From Salarias fasciatus (taxonomy: Eukaryota > Chordata > Actinopteri > Blenniiformes > Blenniidae): DNA of 64,000 nucleotides. Below the pieces are notes generated by a model that was not told where the DNA came from, searched no databases, and saw only the letters and a list, made by a program, of their open reading frames with translations. The stretch is taken from positions 33,059,341-33,123,340 of the forward strand of contig NC_043745.1 of NCBI RefSeq assembly GCF_902148845.1. The letters run 5' to 3'. Shown here in pieces: positions 12,401 through 25,530 of the stretch (position 1 is its first letter; every line of letters starts with the position of its first letter). The position numbers and the translations under genes are program-made.

Positions 12401-15400
12401 TAAAACATAAACAGCAGAGAATTGTCAGTGGTTCCAAAGCTGAGGTACAGCCTGAGCTTTTGCCTGTCAATAAAACATTTGCTCATAAAGCACTTCTCAG
12501 AGACCAGGCAAGGTGCCCATTGATTCTATTTTAATACTACATCTCATGTCTGTTCGAGTGGTTGTGTGCATGTGCTTGGCTTCACTCAGGAATCACCAAG
12601 CTCTGAAGCAAAACTACATCTACCATTTTGGGGAAATACAATTTTACATCATTTCTTTGTTTGGCCTGTCTGATCTGCTTACATTGAAGAGAACAACCAG
12701 CCACCAGGGGGCGATCATGATCTGTTCGCTTCACTTTTAAAATGCTGTCATCTGTTCATAAAGTCATGGGCTGGGAAGCATGTGCTGTGTTTGTGAAATT
12801 TTCAGTGAATGCATTCTTTTCAATTCATAGTAAATGAAATTTCCTGCTGCTGACTCATATTTTCTCCTTTATTTCGATGTCGCTGCAGATGACGAAACAG
12901 ACAGCAGATGAACTCCAACAGAAACACAAAGAGGCTCGAGAAGAAACTGTAAATCTGAGGTAAGAATGAATTCAGAACAAGCCAAAGTGAACGAGTAAAC
13001 CCACAAATGCCTGAATTACAGATTCTGAGACGGTATAGTCGAAAGGTAAAAGTGAAAATGCAACATAGCATCACCTGGTTACATGTGTGAACAGCTTTAA
13101 TGCAAATGCATATAGAAAACGCTGCTCTAACAGTAATAATCAGTCAAGACAAGATTTGGTGTGAAGTGATCAGTGCAGCAGCAGCAGGTGTAGCTCACCT
13201 CTCCACCATCATTGTTCAATACTAAATGAGCTAATTTCTTAAGGAGGCCGACTGGACCTGCTGAACCATAACATTTTCTGTGTGGTGAATTGTTTCAGAG
13301 CTACACAAGGAACTGGAAAAAATTCAAAGCAGTTTGGTTTCAATCTGTTCTTATGATTTGTGCATTAATTTCCTTCAGAAAAACTGTTGCTGCATTCAGT
13401 AATTCAAATTGGAGACTGTGTGCTTGGAAGAGAGAAACAAACAGTGCGTTGATTTGAGGAGCACGTCACTCCACTTGGTGAGAATCCATGTTTGTTTTCT
13501 GGTGCTTAAGGTTTTTTCTGTTGTGCAGGTCTGATGCAGACAGGAAGGAATCGCCGCCGGTCAAGGTTAGTTGGTGTTTTTCATTTTCTACATTCCTCTA
13601 ATGTCGGAGTAAAATGTTTCATCGTTGTAATGCCTTTTCAGTTTGTTTTAATTTTTATTATCTTGATGTACGTAATGGAGAACTTCCTGCTGTTGTTCTG
13701 AGTCTTACAGACATTTTATTTTCTGTCCGAGGGTTCTTATGTGGTATCAAACCCAAGACACTGTTCCAGCATGCATTACATGGCATTTAACTAAGAATGC
13801 AGCTTTGTTGTGACAGAAATGTTTCAAAATTAACATCAAGTTCACTTTTCTTTCTTTCAAAAAAGTCTAAGTAGGTGTGATTCAATAATGTCAATAATTT
13901 TTAAGTAACTTGTCTTTCTTTGCTTCCCTCCAGCAGGAAGCAGCTCAGGGAGCGCTGGAAGAGATGGTGAATCGTCTGAACGCAGAGAGGATGCAGCTAC
14001 ACAGAGACCTGCAGCGCTGCCTGTATGAGATCCAACAGCGGGACCAGTACTACCAGCAGCTCAACACCAAGGTACAGAACCACCGAGACTAACCTTACTA
14101 ACTTAAAAACAAGAACGTGGAGCGTGCCGCTCGGCTGTAGTCGTGTAGAGGCGGTCTGTGTGGTCTGACCTGTGGCTCTGTGACACACCTCGCAGCTGCA
14201 GCAGGCTTCGGAGGAGAAAGGGGCGGTCACGGCTCAGCTGAGGGCCGTTTCTCAAACTCTGAGGGACACGCAGAGTCGCTGCCACTGGCTGGAGACTCAA
14301 GTCCAGAGCCAGGCACAGGTAAGAGACGCTTGAGACCAGTGCCAGCTTCTGTGATCTCAGTTTACATCAGTATGAAGTGACCCATCAGTCATAAGTCCAG
14401 GTCTGTTTTTTCATTTCTCATCCTGAGCTTCCACTAGATCACACTGCTTATGCTTATGCAGATAGTCTTCACTACAATTTAGCCTCTTTAACATTTATTG
14501 TGCATTGATATACACACAGACACACTTGTTGCCATTTTCTGGTCAAACGAATTTACAATCACATAATACATTCAGATAGGCAAAACTAGTCTGCTTTTTT
14601 AATTTGATAATATTAAGATACATTTTGCCTTCATTGACTAACTTTAAATACAAGTATGTTTTAAAGAAGACAGTCAGATGAGCCGACCAGAGGAAATTTA
14701 AACACCGACACTGTTTGATTTAATGAATATAGTGAATTTTAGCCAAATTAAGAACTTTTATTGAATTGGAATGATTAAAAAAATATTCTTAATTTGCAAC
14801 TGTGATATCACATAAGCAAACTACAAATAAGTTGTAGCTCATACAAAAACTAAATATAGACTAAATAGAAATTTAATTAAACAAAATATCACTAGACTGA
14901 AGCACATTCAATTGTATAAAGTGTAATATTTTACGAGTGTGTTCACGATCTTTACAATATCCACAATTAGACTGAAGCCTGAATTTCAAATGTCATATAG
15001 GTTGTTTTTTTTATAATTCATAATTTCAAAAGGAAATATAGACACATGCAGATAAATCTGTGTACCTCAGTTGTTTGTGTTAAGTAAAGATGTTCAGTCC
15101 TCATTAAAACCAGCGTGTGACCCCCCCATGTCTCCCCCAACAGGGTTCGGTTCTCACTGAAGTCGCACCAGGAGCTCCTCAGGAGAGGAGCAGCGACTCC
15201 CTGATCACTGAGACGACTGAAGCCGGTCAGCTCAGAGAGAGGTGAGCACATCAGCCCTCACTCTCCATGCTGCTGCACAGGTGGTCCAATTCACAGAAAT
15301 ATGAACATGTCTGTGCTTTGAAGGCTTGTTGAGGTGGAGCTGATCCTGGCGGAGGAGCGAGCGAGGAGAGAGGCGGCCGAGGAGGCCCTGCGTCTCGCCG

Positions 15401-15937
15401 AGGACCGAGAAAAGAGGTGGGAAGCGCTCGCTTTCATGGTTCACCAAACGCAACGCACACTCAGAGCAGAAGATCTGAACGTGTTTCTGCCCGGCAGCGC
15501 CGCCTCCGGTCTGTCCAGAGACACTCAGAGGGACTTCGCCATCGAGATGGAACCAGAGGAGGAGTGGGAAGCTCTCAGCCTCGACCCAACTCAGCCTCTG
15601 ATAACACGAAAGGTACAAAGGATGCAGATTATTAACTGCTCAACACTGAACACCAGGTGGCAGTGTTGAGTTACATTAGCTTTCAGGCTTCTTGCTGTTT
15701 GGTTGATGAGAAGCAGTACAGACCTGTAGTTCTGTCTCATTCAGCTCACTGGCCGACTCGCTGCTTTCCGTCCTGCAGGTGAAAGGCGGGATGCTGACGT
15801 GCCGGCGGTGGCTCCGCGGCCGCAGCCTCTACTTCTCCAGGCTGCTGACCGGCCGCGCCCGCTCCCGATATTTCTTCCTGGCGTACCTGCTGACGATCCA
15901 CGTGCTCGTCCTCATGTGCCTCACCGGCGCCCTCTAG
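459..15937 (+). CDS. golgb1: Giantin (golgin B1), 3' part of gene
   Basis: Giantin is a Golgi-membrane tethering golgin, almost wholly coiled coil, anchored by a C-terminal membrane segment. Seen exons: 459-12011 (one very long exon, acceptor TTTTCCAG, donor GTAAGT), 12889-12959, 13529-13565, 13934-14071, 14196-14318, 15144-15241, 15324-15612 and 15779-15937; all join in phase. The last exon ends in a hydrophobic stretch of about 20 residues (YFFLAYLLTIHVLVLMCL) and the tail TGAL-stop, typical of a tail anchor. Coding here is about 4,150 codons, already longer than human giantin (3,259 residues, from memory), and the 5' exons lie outside the window. From about 5110 to 12011 the frame is open without interruption. 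Upstream there are one-base breaks near 780, 2045 and 5107, and many between 3190 and 3880. Assembly error is likelier than decay, because the 3' exons and splice sites are intact. The identity call rests on the coiled-coil text, the recurring KLQAALVSRK-type motif and the C-terminus. Confidence 0.93.
12012..12888 (+). other. golgb1 intron with a CTCF-like site
   Basis: Intron between the giant exon and the 71-base exon at 12889-12959. The only marked content is a close match to the CTCF core at 12701-12715 (CCACCAGGGGGCGAT). Reading past the donor at 12012 gives about 60 non-coiled residues and then a stop, as expected of intron read-through. Confidence 0.7.
12960..15143 (+). other. golgb1 3' introns
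   Basis: Introns at 12960-13528, 13566-13933, 14072-14195 and 14319-15143 separate short in-phase exons. The last is AT-rich. No repeats or RNA genes were recognised in them. Confidence 0.65.
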
Positions 15938-16452
15938 GAGGGTCCCGTCAGGACCCCCGGCTGAAGAACTCGCACTACAGGCTGATTTTCTTTGTTCCTT
16001 TTTCTGTGTTTGCATGAAAAACAGCAGCACTTTAACAGCAGGTGGATTTCTGCTGACTCTCGCCGGTCCTCACAACATCAGCAGGTTGAAACACAACATC
16101 CCGATGTCCCGTCGCCACATGTGGATTAACTGAGCAACACCTTTTAGAAGTCAGTCTGATGTGTTGCATTTAAGTTCTGGCTTTATTTTTTATTATCATT
16201 GTTTTTTGACAATATTCTGGAAACAGGGTTTCCGGGAGATTTGTGACCTGTTTTGCCACAAGTGACTCTGTTTGTTGTTTGTTCGAATGTAGGCAAACCA
16301 AGCCTTAAAGCACGACTCTGTTGTTTCCTCACTGTTAGAAAAGCAGGTCAGTATTCTTATCAGTCGGCCTTTTTGCCTTCAGATCACTCAAAGAAGAGAC
16401 GCATACGATTGAGTTGGGATATTTTTGTTGGCATCACTCTGGTTCCCTCTGC

Positions 16453-16458
16453 AATAAA
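16453..16458 (+). terminator. Poly(A) signal AATAAA, proximal, golgb1
   Basis: First canonical AATAAA after the golgb1 stop codon, followed by a T-rich stretch. It is a candidate proximal cleavage site. Confidence 0.45.
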
Positions 16459-18134
16459 GCAGGAAATCAAATTTTATGTTGCTAAAAATAGAGGGTTTTG
16501 ACAAGATTCAATTTAGTTTCGTGATTTTTGAAGCAGAAACAAAGTTTGATTGTGAAGTGAAGCACAGCACTCACATAATTTCAGCTTAACATCCAGCACC
16601 TTCCAGTTTATTTCTACGTCTTCACCTCTTTCGCAGTAGGTAGTCGATCAACAACAGTTTGAGGTGGAGTAGTTCACCAGTTAGCACAAGCCTCTTTCTA
16701 GTCTCATATGCTGTTTGTAACACCTAAAAGCCTCAGACGTCACTAATGGGACAGATTTTCATCACATAACTTGAGCAAACTGGGACTTTAATCAATCACC
16801 TGGCTTTGGGGTCGAGGGAACCACAGAAACGCCAACGACACTCATTTCCAGATTCACGTCAGTCAGAGAGACTGATCACTGCTAAACGGTTTAAAATCAT
16901 CCATCAGTAGGTGCAGAACTAGGGAGCTAATCTAGCAGCGTATTGATTTGTGTGTCGCAAATAGAATGTGTAATTAGATGTGTGTGCATGTTCAGTTCCA
17001 TTTCTATGGATGTAATTCAATTTGTACATGTCCTTTTTATTTGACATGTCCGTTTTCGATTGCGTGTTTGTGTTTGGGATTGTAATAAGTTTTGTGTGTG
17101 TGGATGATCACCGCAGTGTTCCTGATGCATACTCCATTTGTGCATATGCTGATCTGTAACAAAATGTGTGTCGCTAGATTTGTGAACATTTAATTGGAAT
17201 TTTGCATCACTGCACACACAACTCTGATGACACATGCCAATGGCACACACTAAATTGCAGGTATAATCTCCCACGTGTACACACAGATCACGCTGCTGCT
17301 GCATTAGCCTCCGTACAGAAAGTGAACTCTCCGTCTCGCTGATGCATTCAGAACATCGGCTGCTGCTTTCCTTCACCATGAGTTGCACATAATCGTAATG
17401 CTGAGTAGAAACTATGCACTGAACCTCCAAATGTGTACATAATCATCTCGGCTCTGAAGCACTACACTCTTCCCACCCCGTTCCCTTTAAAGTCGTACAA
17501 GCCAAAGGTGTCTGTGTTCTCACTTTGGCGGTTCTTGACCCATTGAAGCAGGTGGAAGAAGGGCTCCATGGTCATGGAGTGCCATTGAATATTCATACTG
17601 TTTGTATTTAAGAGTTTCCTGTATTCACGTGTGCATCTACACAAAGTTGGCTTGTACAGTATCTGCTCTGTATTTATGTATATATGCATTTCCAGCTTAT
17701 GTGCTTTTTGACTTGTACATTTCTTCATTGTATAAAGTTTGAAAATATGAGCGAAAGCCAGCCTGTCTTTCTGCAAATTGGTTCAACCAACAACACCAGG
17801 ATTTCTTCTTCTTCTTCAAACCAATGAAAACAATGGAAAAATTCACCACCTGGCTTGTTGATTGATCCAATTTTGCAAAAAACATGCATGCAAGTATAAA
17901 CTTGTACATAAAGGTGTGATTTCTCGATGAAGCGGATCTATTTATGGAAAAAATAATAATAGTTAAACTACTGAAAACAGGAAAAATGTTCAGATGGCAT
18001 ATTTTCTCTCCTGCCTCTTATTTTTAAGAGTTAGAGATGCAGTCGGCCCTGTGATGACGCCGGGTCGACCTCAGTGCAATACTGTGTCTGAGGCGGAGGT
18101 TTCCCGTCGACCTTCACCATCTGGAACAAAGTTT

Positions 18135-18140
18135 AATAAA
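18135..18140 (+). terminator. Poly(A) signal AATAAA, distal, golgb1
   Basis: Canonical AATAAA followed within 40 bases by GT- and T-rich sequence (CTTCGTGTGTTTTTGTCAG), which makes it a good distal polyadenylation candidate. Confidence 0.5.
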
Positions 18141-18145
18141 GCTGA

Positions 18146-18838
18146 TGAAAGTTTTCTTTATTCTGACCTTCGTGTGTTTTTGTCAGTGAAATCAGCTACA
18201 TGGTTGTCTTTTAAAACAGATTATAATGTATATACGTTTTCCCTTTTATATATACACTACTCAAAAAAGTTAGGGATAAGTTCATGTTACAGTGACATAT
18301 CTTGAGAGGAGGGCACTTAAGTAGAAGCATGCAATGCACCCTGGACCTGGTTCTACCTCTCACCACTCTTCTCTGAAGCAGGGCCCTCAGATCATTGAGT
18401 TTCTGGTATTATAGCCTTTAAAATTTAACTGCATGTTTTTGACATTTTTCATTGAATCCACAAATTCTGTTTGCCCTCTTGGTGTCTTCAATAGCTCCAA
18501 ATTTAAAATCAAATACCTCTTACTCCTTCCTCTTACCACAATAGTTCAGGGTTACCCTCATATTACTTTACTACACGGTATGGGTAGCCATTGATGGTTT
18601 GATTTGGTATTAGATTGGAAAGTACATCAGTATTATCACACATAACATATTTACTCTTAATAGAAAACATTTACTAGATTCAAAAACAATTTCATTACAG
18701 AAAAGAGTCACTATGAAATCAAAATCCATGGTTTACTGGTACTGAGCACCGCAACAGTATGTCTGTTTTCAAGATTCAAGCTTTGAGACCAAGACCCCCA
18801 ACATCATCATTCACTCACCAAAATCCACAATCAAGTAT
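18146..18838. other. Intergenic between convergent golgb1 and bola2
   Basis: About 0.7 kb between two convergent gene ends. Apart from the transposon-like end at 18249-18275 no gene, RNA or obvious repeat was recognised. Confidence 0.55.
18249..18275. mobile_element. Possible DNA-transposon terminal fragment
   Basis: CACTACTCAAAAAAGTTAGG and its flanks resemble the terminal sequence of Tc1/mariner-type elements that I recall as common in fish genomes. No matching inverted end or transposase was seen nearby, so this would be a solo or decayed end. Family assignment is from memory and uncertain. Confidence 0.35.
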
Positions 18839-18844
18839 TTTAAT
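18839..18844 (-). terminator. Poly(A) signal ATTAAA for bola2
   Basis: On the minus strand ATTAAA lies about 100 bases past the bola2 stop, the nearest usable signal. A short 3' UTR fits this small gene, but the site is not proven. Confidence 0.35.
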
Positions 18845-18944
18845 GGTGGTTTTCTGTGACAGCATCTCTTTAAAGTGAGGAGAAGTTTTCAGATGTGTTT
18901 GATGGTAACAGTGCTAAACTCCAGGGAATGAAGCGAGACAGATC

Positions 18945-20526
18945 TCACTGAGACTTCTGCTTCTCCCACTGTTCCGGCGTCAGCGTCTTCTGTTCAAATG
19001 CATGAATCTCCTTCAGCTCCTCGGCCAGACACGTGTTCACCATCCTGAAAGGACAGACACACAATATTGGGCATTGTGATGAATTTTAAATGGCTCTTAA
19101 AACGATATATTTCCTCTCACTGTGGAGATGTTCAAAGTTCCTTCAGTGGTCAAACTGCTGCACCCTCCAGTAAAGAGTGAGCTACCACAGGTCATTCATC
19201 AGCTCAGGAATGAAACTGTTTAATGCTGCGATCCTGGAAATGACTGTAAATAATACCTGTGTCTCTGCAGCAGTGGTTTTCCCTCAAACTGCGATGAAAC
19301 CACCAGGACTTTGAAGCTGGCAGCACATCTGTTAGGAGACGTATCCTCCACATCCTAGAAAAACAACAATGCCCATGAAAGGCATGCAGACAGAAGAGAG
19401 ATCGAGTCACTAACACTATAACTACCTCTTCAATGACTTTTTTGTGCCAGATTGATAGTTGAAGAGAGATTATTGACACATAATTACTCATGTTATCCGA
19501 TTTTGTGTCTGTGAGTGTAGAGAGATGTGTTTTTGTTAAAAGACTGAATTGTCAATCCATACAGAGCAAATATACTTTGAATATACTACAATGTTAACAC
19601 ATCATTGAGTGAATTTATTCTAGAGGTCTTTGTTTGTTTGCTTGTTTTGTTTGTTTTTTAGCAGTCACTGCACTAAACTATGATCAGCTAAGTTATATGG
19701 TCAAATTTCTGCTTTTGTGAGTCTAATATGTCTGCAGCATATAACTGTGTGGCTCCATCAGGACTTATTCAGTAATAATTAATACTACAATTTAATTATT
19801 CCAGTAATAGCAGTTTTTGGCATAGAAATTGACACTTTGTTTCTCCACATTCTCAGTCCACAGCGATCACGACTGCAAACCTCAACTGTCTGCAAATACC
19901 TAAAAATACCTCTTTAACCCAAACCCAGCACATCAGAGGGTGCACTGCACTCCATCCTGCAGGAGAACCTCAAATAGTTCTAAAATTTCAGACATTAAAT
20001 GTAATTTCACAAGAAAAGTAACGGTCATTCTTATTTTATCTAAAGAGTAGTATGGATGACATTAAATGGGTGATAATCAGAGGAGAACGGAGGCCCCAAA
20101 TCCAACCCCCCTTCATATATTCAGGACTGAGGAACTGTTGTTTATTGAACCCCCAAACATTGACAGTATTGAAGCTTTTGCATAACACTGATTGATAAAA
20201 AGATGCTGCTGTCGAAGTCGGACTGTAGAAATGTGAAGTTTCCTTGTGTTAGAGAGGATTTCAGATGACACCTTTCAAAAAGTCATTTAAGATTATTCCT
20301 ATTTGTAAGAATGTAATCAAACTACTTTGTAATAAAGAATGAGGTAACCATCAGGGAAAGGTGCAAATAATTATTTAAACCTCTAAAAACTCAGGAGGGC
20401 TGCATGCGAGCCTCTGAATGAATACAGTTTGACACCGCAGCAACATGAAACACTGGAACCTACCACATGTGACGCCGGGAGCTCTTTCATGAGTTTATCC
20501 CGGATGTGATCAGCAGTTATTGCCAT
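18945..20526 (-). CDS. bola2: BolA-like protein 2
   Basis: BOLA2 is a small cytosolic and nuclear BolA-fold protein that binds [2Fe-2S] clusters together with monothiol glutaredoxin GLRX3. Coding exons on the minus strand are 20464-20526 (ATG at 20524-20526), 19257-19354 and 18945-19044 (TGA at 18945-18947). They give 86 residues, the length I recall for human BOLA2. The text begins MAITADHIRDKLMKELPASH. It contains RCAASFKVLVVSSQFEGK and PLLQRHRMVN, where the RHR-MVN block holds the invariant BolA His, and then HAFEQKTLTPEQWEKQK near the C-terminus. Cys in NRCAASF matches the cluster-binding position of the family. Splice sites are GT-AG and phases agree. The start codon is the only ATG before this block. 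Its neighbour slx1 is divergent, as I recall for human 16p11.2. Confidence 0.95.
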
Positions 20527-23270
<2,744 letters not shown>

Positions 23271-23273
23271 TAA

Positions 23274-23369
<96 letters not shown>

Positions 23370-23434
23370 TAAATATATGAATTGTCTCATGTGTCAGATT
23401 TATATAAAAATCTAAATTGTCTGTGTGACTATGA

Positions 23435-23440
23435 ATTAAA
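23435..23440 (+). terminator. Poly(A) signal ATTAAA, slx1
   Basis: First plausible signal after the slx1 stop (170 bases downstream), followed by T- and GT-rich sequence. It gives a short 3' UTR. Confidence 0.45.
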
Positions 23441-23459
23441 AATGTTTTTGGGTAATCCT

Positions 23460-24162
23460 GATGCTCTGCTGTTGATCAGCTTGTTGTGTCAGAATACACT
23501 CCATAGCCACTGTATTACGCCTGTAACAACCAAACAACAGAAATTATTTCTTTGAATTCATTATTATAACATTCCAGAGTGCATTCATTCACGAGTTGAG
23601 AGAAAGCCACATTAAGTTGACTTCTAAAGGTCATAGTGTGTTTTAGGTTCATCCTGAAACTTTTTGTGAGCAGTTTATATCCCTCACTCCAGTGGGAAAC
23701 ATGAAGACGGGTCGAGGCGTAAGCTTTACAGTGAAGGAAAGATAGAAATGAACTACTGATTGAGAAATTATGGAATGGAGAAATAGTGTCTTCTTGCATC
23801 TCCATATTGTGTGCTATTAGGATTTGAAAAATTAAAGTGAATAAAACAAGAAGAGCATTGGTGTATCCACTTTCTGTCTGTACATAAATATTTGCTTCTT
23901 TGTCTATAATTCAGCTATTTGTGGATTTCAATCTGCAACTTCTGTTCCAACTTGGTAATTAGTGTGGGTAGGATAACGTGGTATAGAAGATGGATGAGTC
24001 GTCAGTGAGGCCAGGAGTGGATTGGATTGAGGGAGATTTGAGAAAAGAGGTTCACAATCAGCTTTAGAGGCCAGTTCATAGAACAAACGAGAATAAATTA
24101 GATTGTGCTTCAATGTTCATAAAGCTCTGGAGTGTATTCAGTTTGAACCAGTGCATGATGGA

Positions 24163-24166
<4 letters not shown>
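23460..24166. other. Intergenic slx1-rlbp1
   Basis: About 0.7 kb of AT-rich sequence with no recognised gene, RNA or transposon. It ends in a CA repeat next to the rlbp1 promoter. Confidence 0.5.

Positions 24167-24210
<44 letters not shown>
24167..24210. repeat. (CA)n microsatellite
   Basis: 22 uninterrupted CA units followed by a short CT-rich stretch, about 180 bases upstream of the end of rlbp1 exon 1. Confidence 0.95.
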
Positions 24211-24215
<5 letters not shown>

Positions 24216-24243
24216 TCTCTCTCACTCACTGTTTGCACGATGT

Positions 24244-24283
24244 AGATTAGCTCCCTTTGTAATCCAGAGAGTCAGGTTAATCC
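24244..24283 (+). promoter_or_regulatory. CRX/OTX-type site cluster upstream of rlbp1
   Basis: Three K50-homeodomain (CRX/OTX2) core-like sites in 40 bases: AGATTAG at 24244-24250 (reverse TAATCT), TAATCC at 24260-24265 and TAATCC at 24278-24283. CRX/OTX-type elements are established control sites of the mammalian RLBP1 promoter in retina and RPE. The position fits, but function here is inferred. Confidence 0.5.
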
Positions 24284-24299
24284 CACCGAGTGACGTTTG

Positions 24300-24393
24300 T
24301 GAGTGACTCCTCCCCTCCGGCTCCTCTCTGCTCCTCTCTGCTCCTCTCTGCTCCTCTCCACTCTCCGCCGCTCTCTCATCCCGTCTGCTGAAG
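24300..24393 (+). other. rlbp1 noncoding exon 1 (5' end uncertain)
   Basis: Pyrimidine-rich sequence ending in CTGCTGAAG followed by GTAAGG at 24394. The next exon begins at 25505 after CTTTGCAG, 26 bases before the ATG. The transcription start is not determined, so the left edge is approximate. Confidence 0.55.
24321..24360 (+). repeat. 10-base pyrimidine tandem repeat
   Basis: Unit CTCCTCTCTG repeated three times plus a diverged fourth (CTCCTCTCCA). It lies in the probable 5' UTR or core promoter of rlbp1, immediately before the exon 1 donor. Confidence 0.85.
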
Positions 24394-25371
24394 GTAAGGC
24401 AGCTTCATCTTCAAAAAACTGAAAGTCTGTTGAGCATCTTCACGTCTAAAAACTGTTTCGTTGTAGTTCACTAGTTTTGTTTTTCAAGTAGTTTTAAGGA
24501 GACATTAATCCTTTAATAACGTGCAGGATACATACTTTTTTTTAAAAAGGTCATTCCTTCATGTGTCATCATGAAAGTTCAAACAGTTTGAGAAGTGAAA
24601 CAGTTCAGTTTCCTTCTGATCAAAAAATGAAAAAAACTTCACCTGCTTCTTTTGCAACATATGACCACAGATAAAAAAATTCTAATCCAATACTTTCTAG
24701 ATGAGTTCATATGACAGGAGTCTGAAGTTTAAAATGTGTGAGGATATATTGGGTTTTTAATGATTTGTGCTTGGATATTGCATCATTTACAATATATTGT
24801 ATCCAGTAGTGAAATAAACAAAGCACAAACACTCAAATTCCTGTCATGAAGTACTAATATTCAGCAAGTATGTAACTTTATTCATTCTCTATTGAGGCCA
24901 TGTCATATACTCTGTTACTTTTGAAACTATAATCAGTACTCCTGCAATTTGAAATAGAATTTAAAAACTGTTCATATAACTTAATGGTGGAAATTCTTGC
25001 CTTTTCTTGCACTTAATTGTAGTTTTCATGTGCTTTGTGTTTTTGCTTTGAGTGCAGATATTTACGAATGGATATAAATAAACACTTTTAGTAGTTTTTC
25101 TGTGGTGTTTATACTTCACAACAGTATTTTTACTTGAAATTGAAATTACTTTAAACAATTTAATAGCCATCCCTAAGCCTTTCCTCCTCTAAATGTATGT
25201 TTCATCTTTTTCTTGAAACACAGTTTTATAGAATGCGTTTATTTAATCGTAAAATTGGATAACGACCTCTGATTCAACTGAACCACACTGTAACTGCATT
25301 ATATAACACATTCAAACTGCAATGAACTAAAGCGATTCATTCTTTTCCTGTTGAATTAAAGTTATTTAATG

Positions 25372-25375
<4 letters not shown>

Positions 25376-25430
<55 letters not shown>
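25376..25430. repeat. (AT)n microsatellite
   Basis: Nearly pure AT dinucleotide run, interrupted once by GT, in rlbp1 intron 1. Confidence 0.95.
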
Positions 25431-25530
25431 CTATAGCTGCAGCTGAACTGATGAGTGACTTGGTTTCCACGATGTGTTTTGTGCCATTTCTTCCCTCTTT
25501 GCAGAGTTGCTGCTGTGAGACGCTGCAACC

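Larger units (their letters stand above)
15938..18145 (+). other. golgb1 3' untranslated region (probable extent)
   Basis: Downstream of the TAG at 15935-15937 there is no convincing coding sequence. Two AATAAA signals, at 16453-16458 and 18135-18140, would give 3' UTRs of about 0.5 or 2.2 kb. The longer form would include two Pumilio-type TGTACATA octamers at 17434-17441 and 17903-17910. Which signal is used cannot be seen from sequence. Confidence 0.5.
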
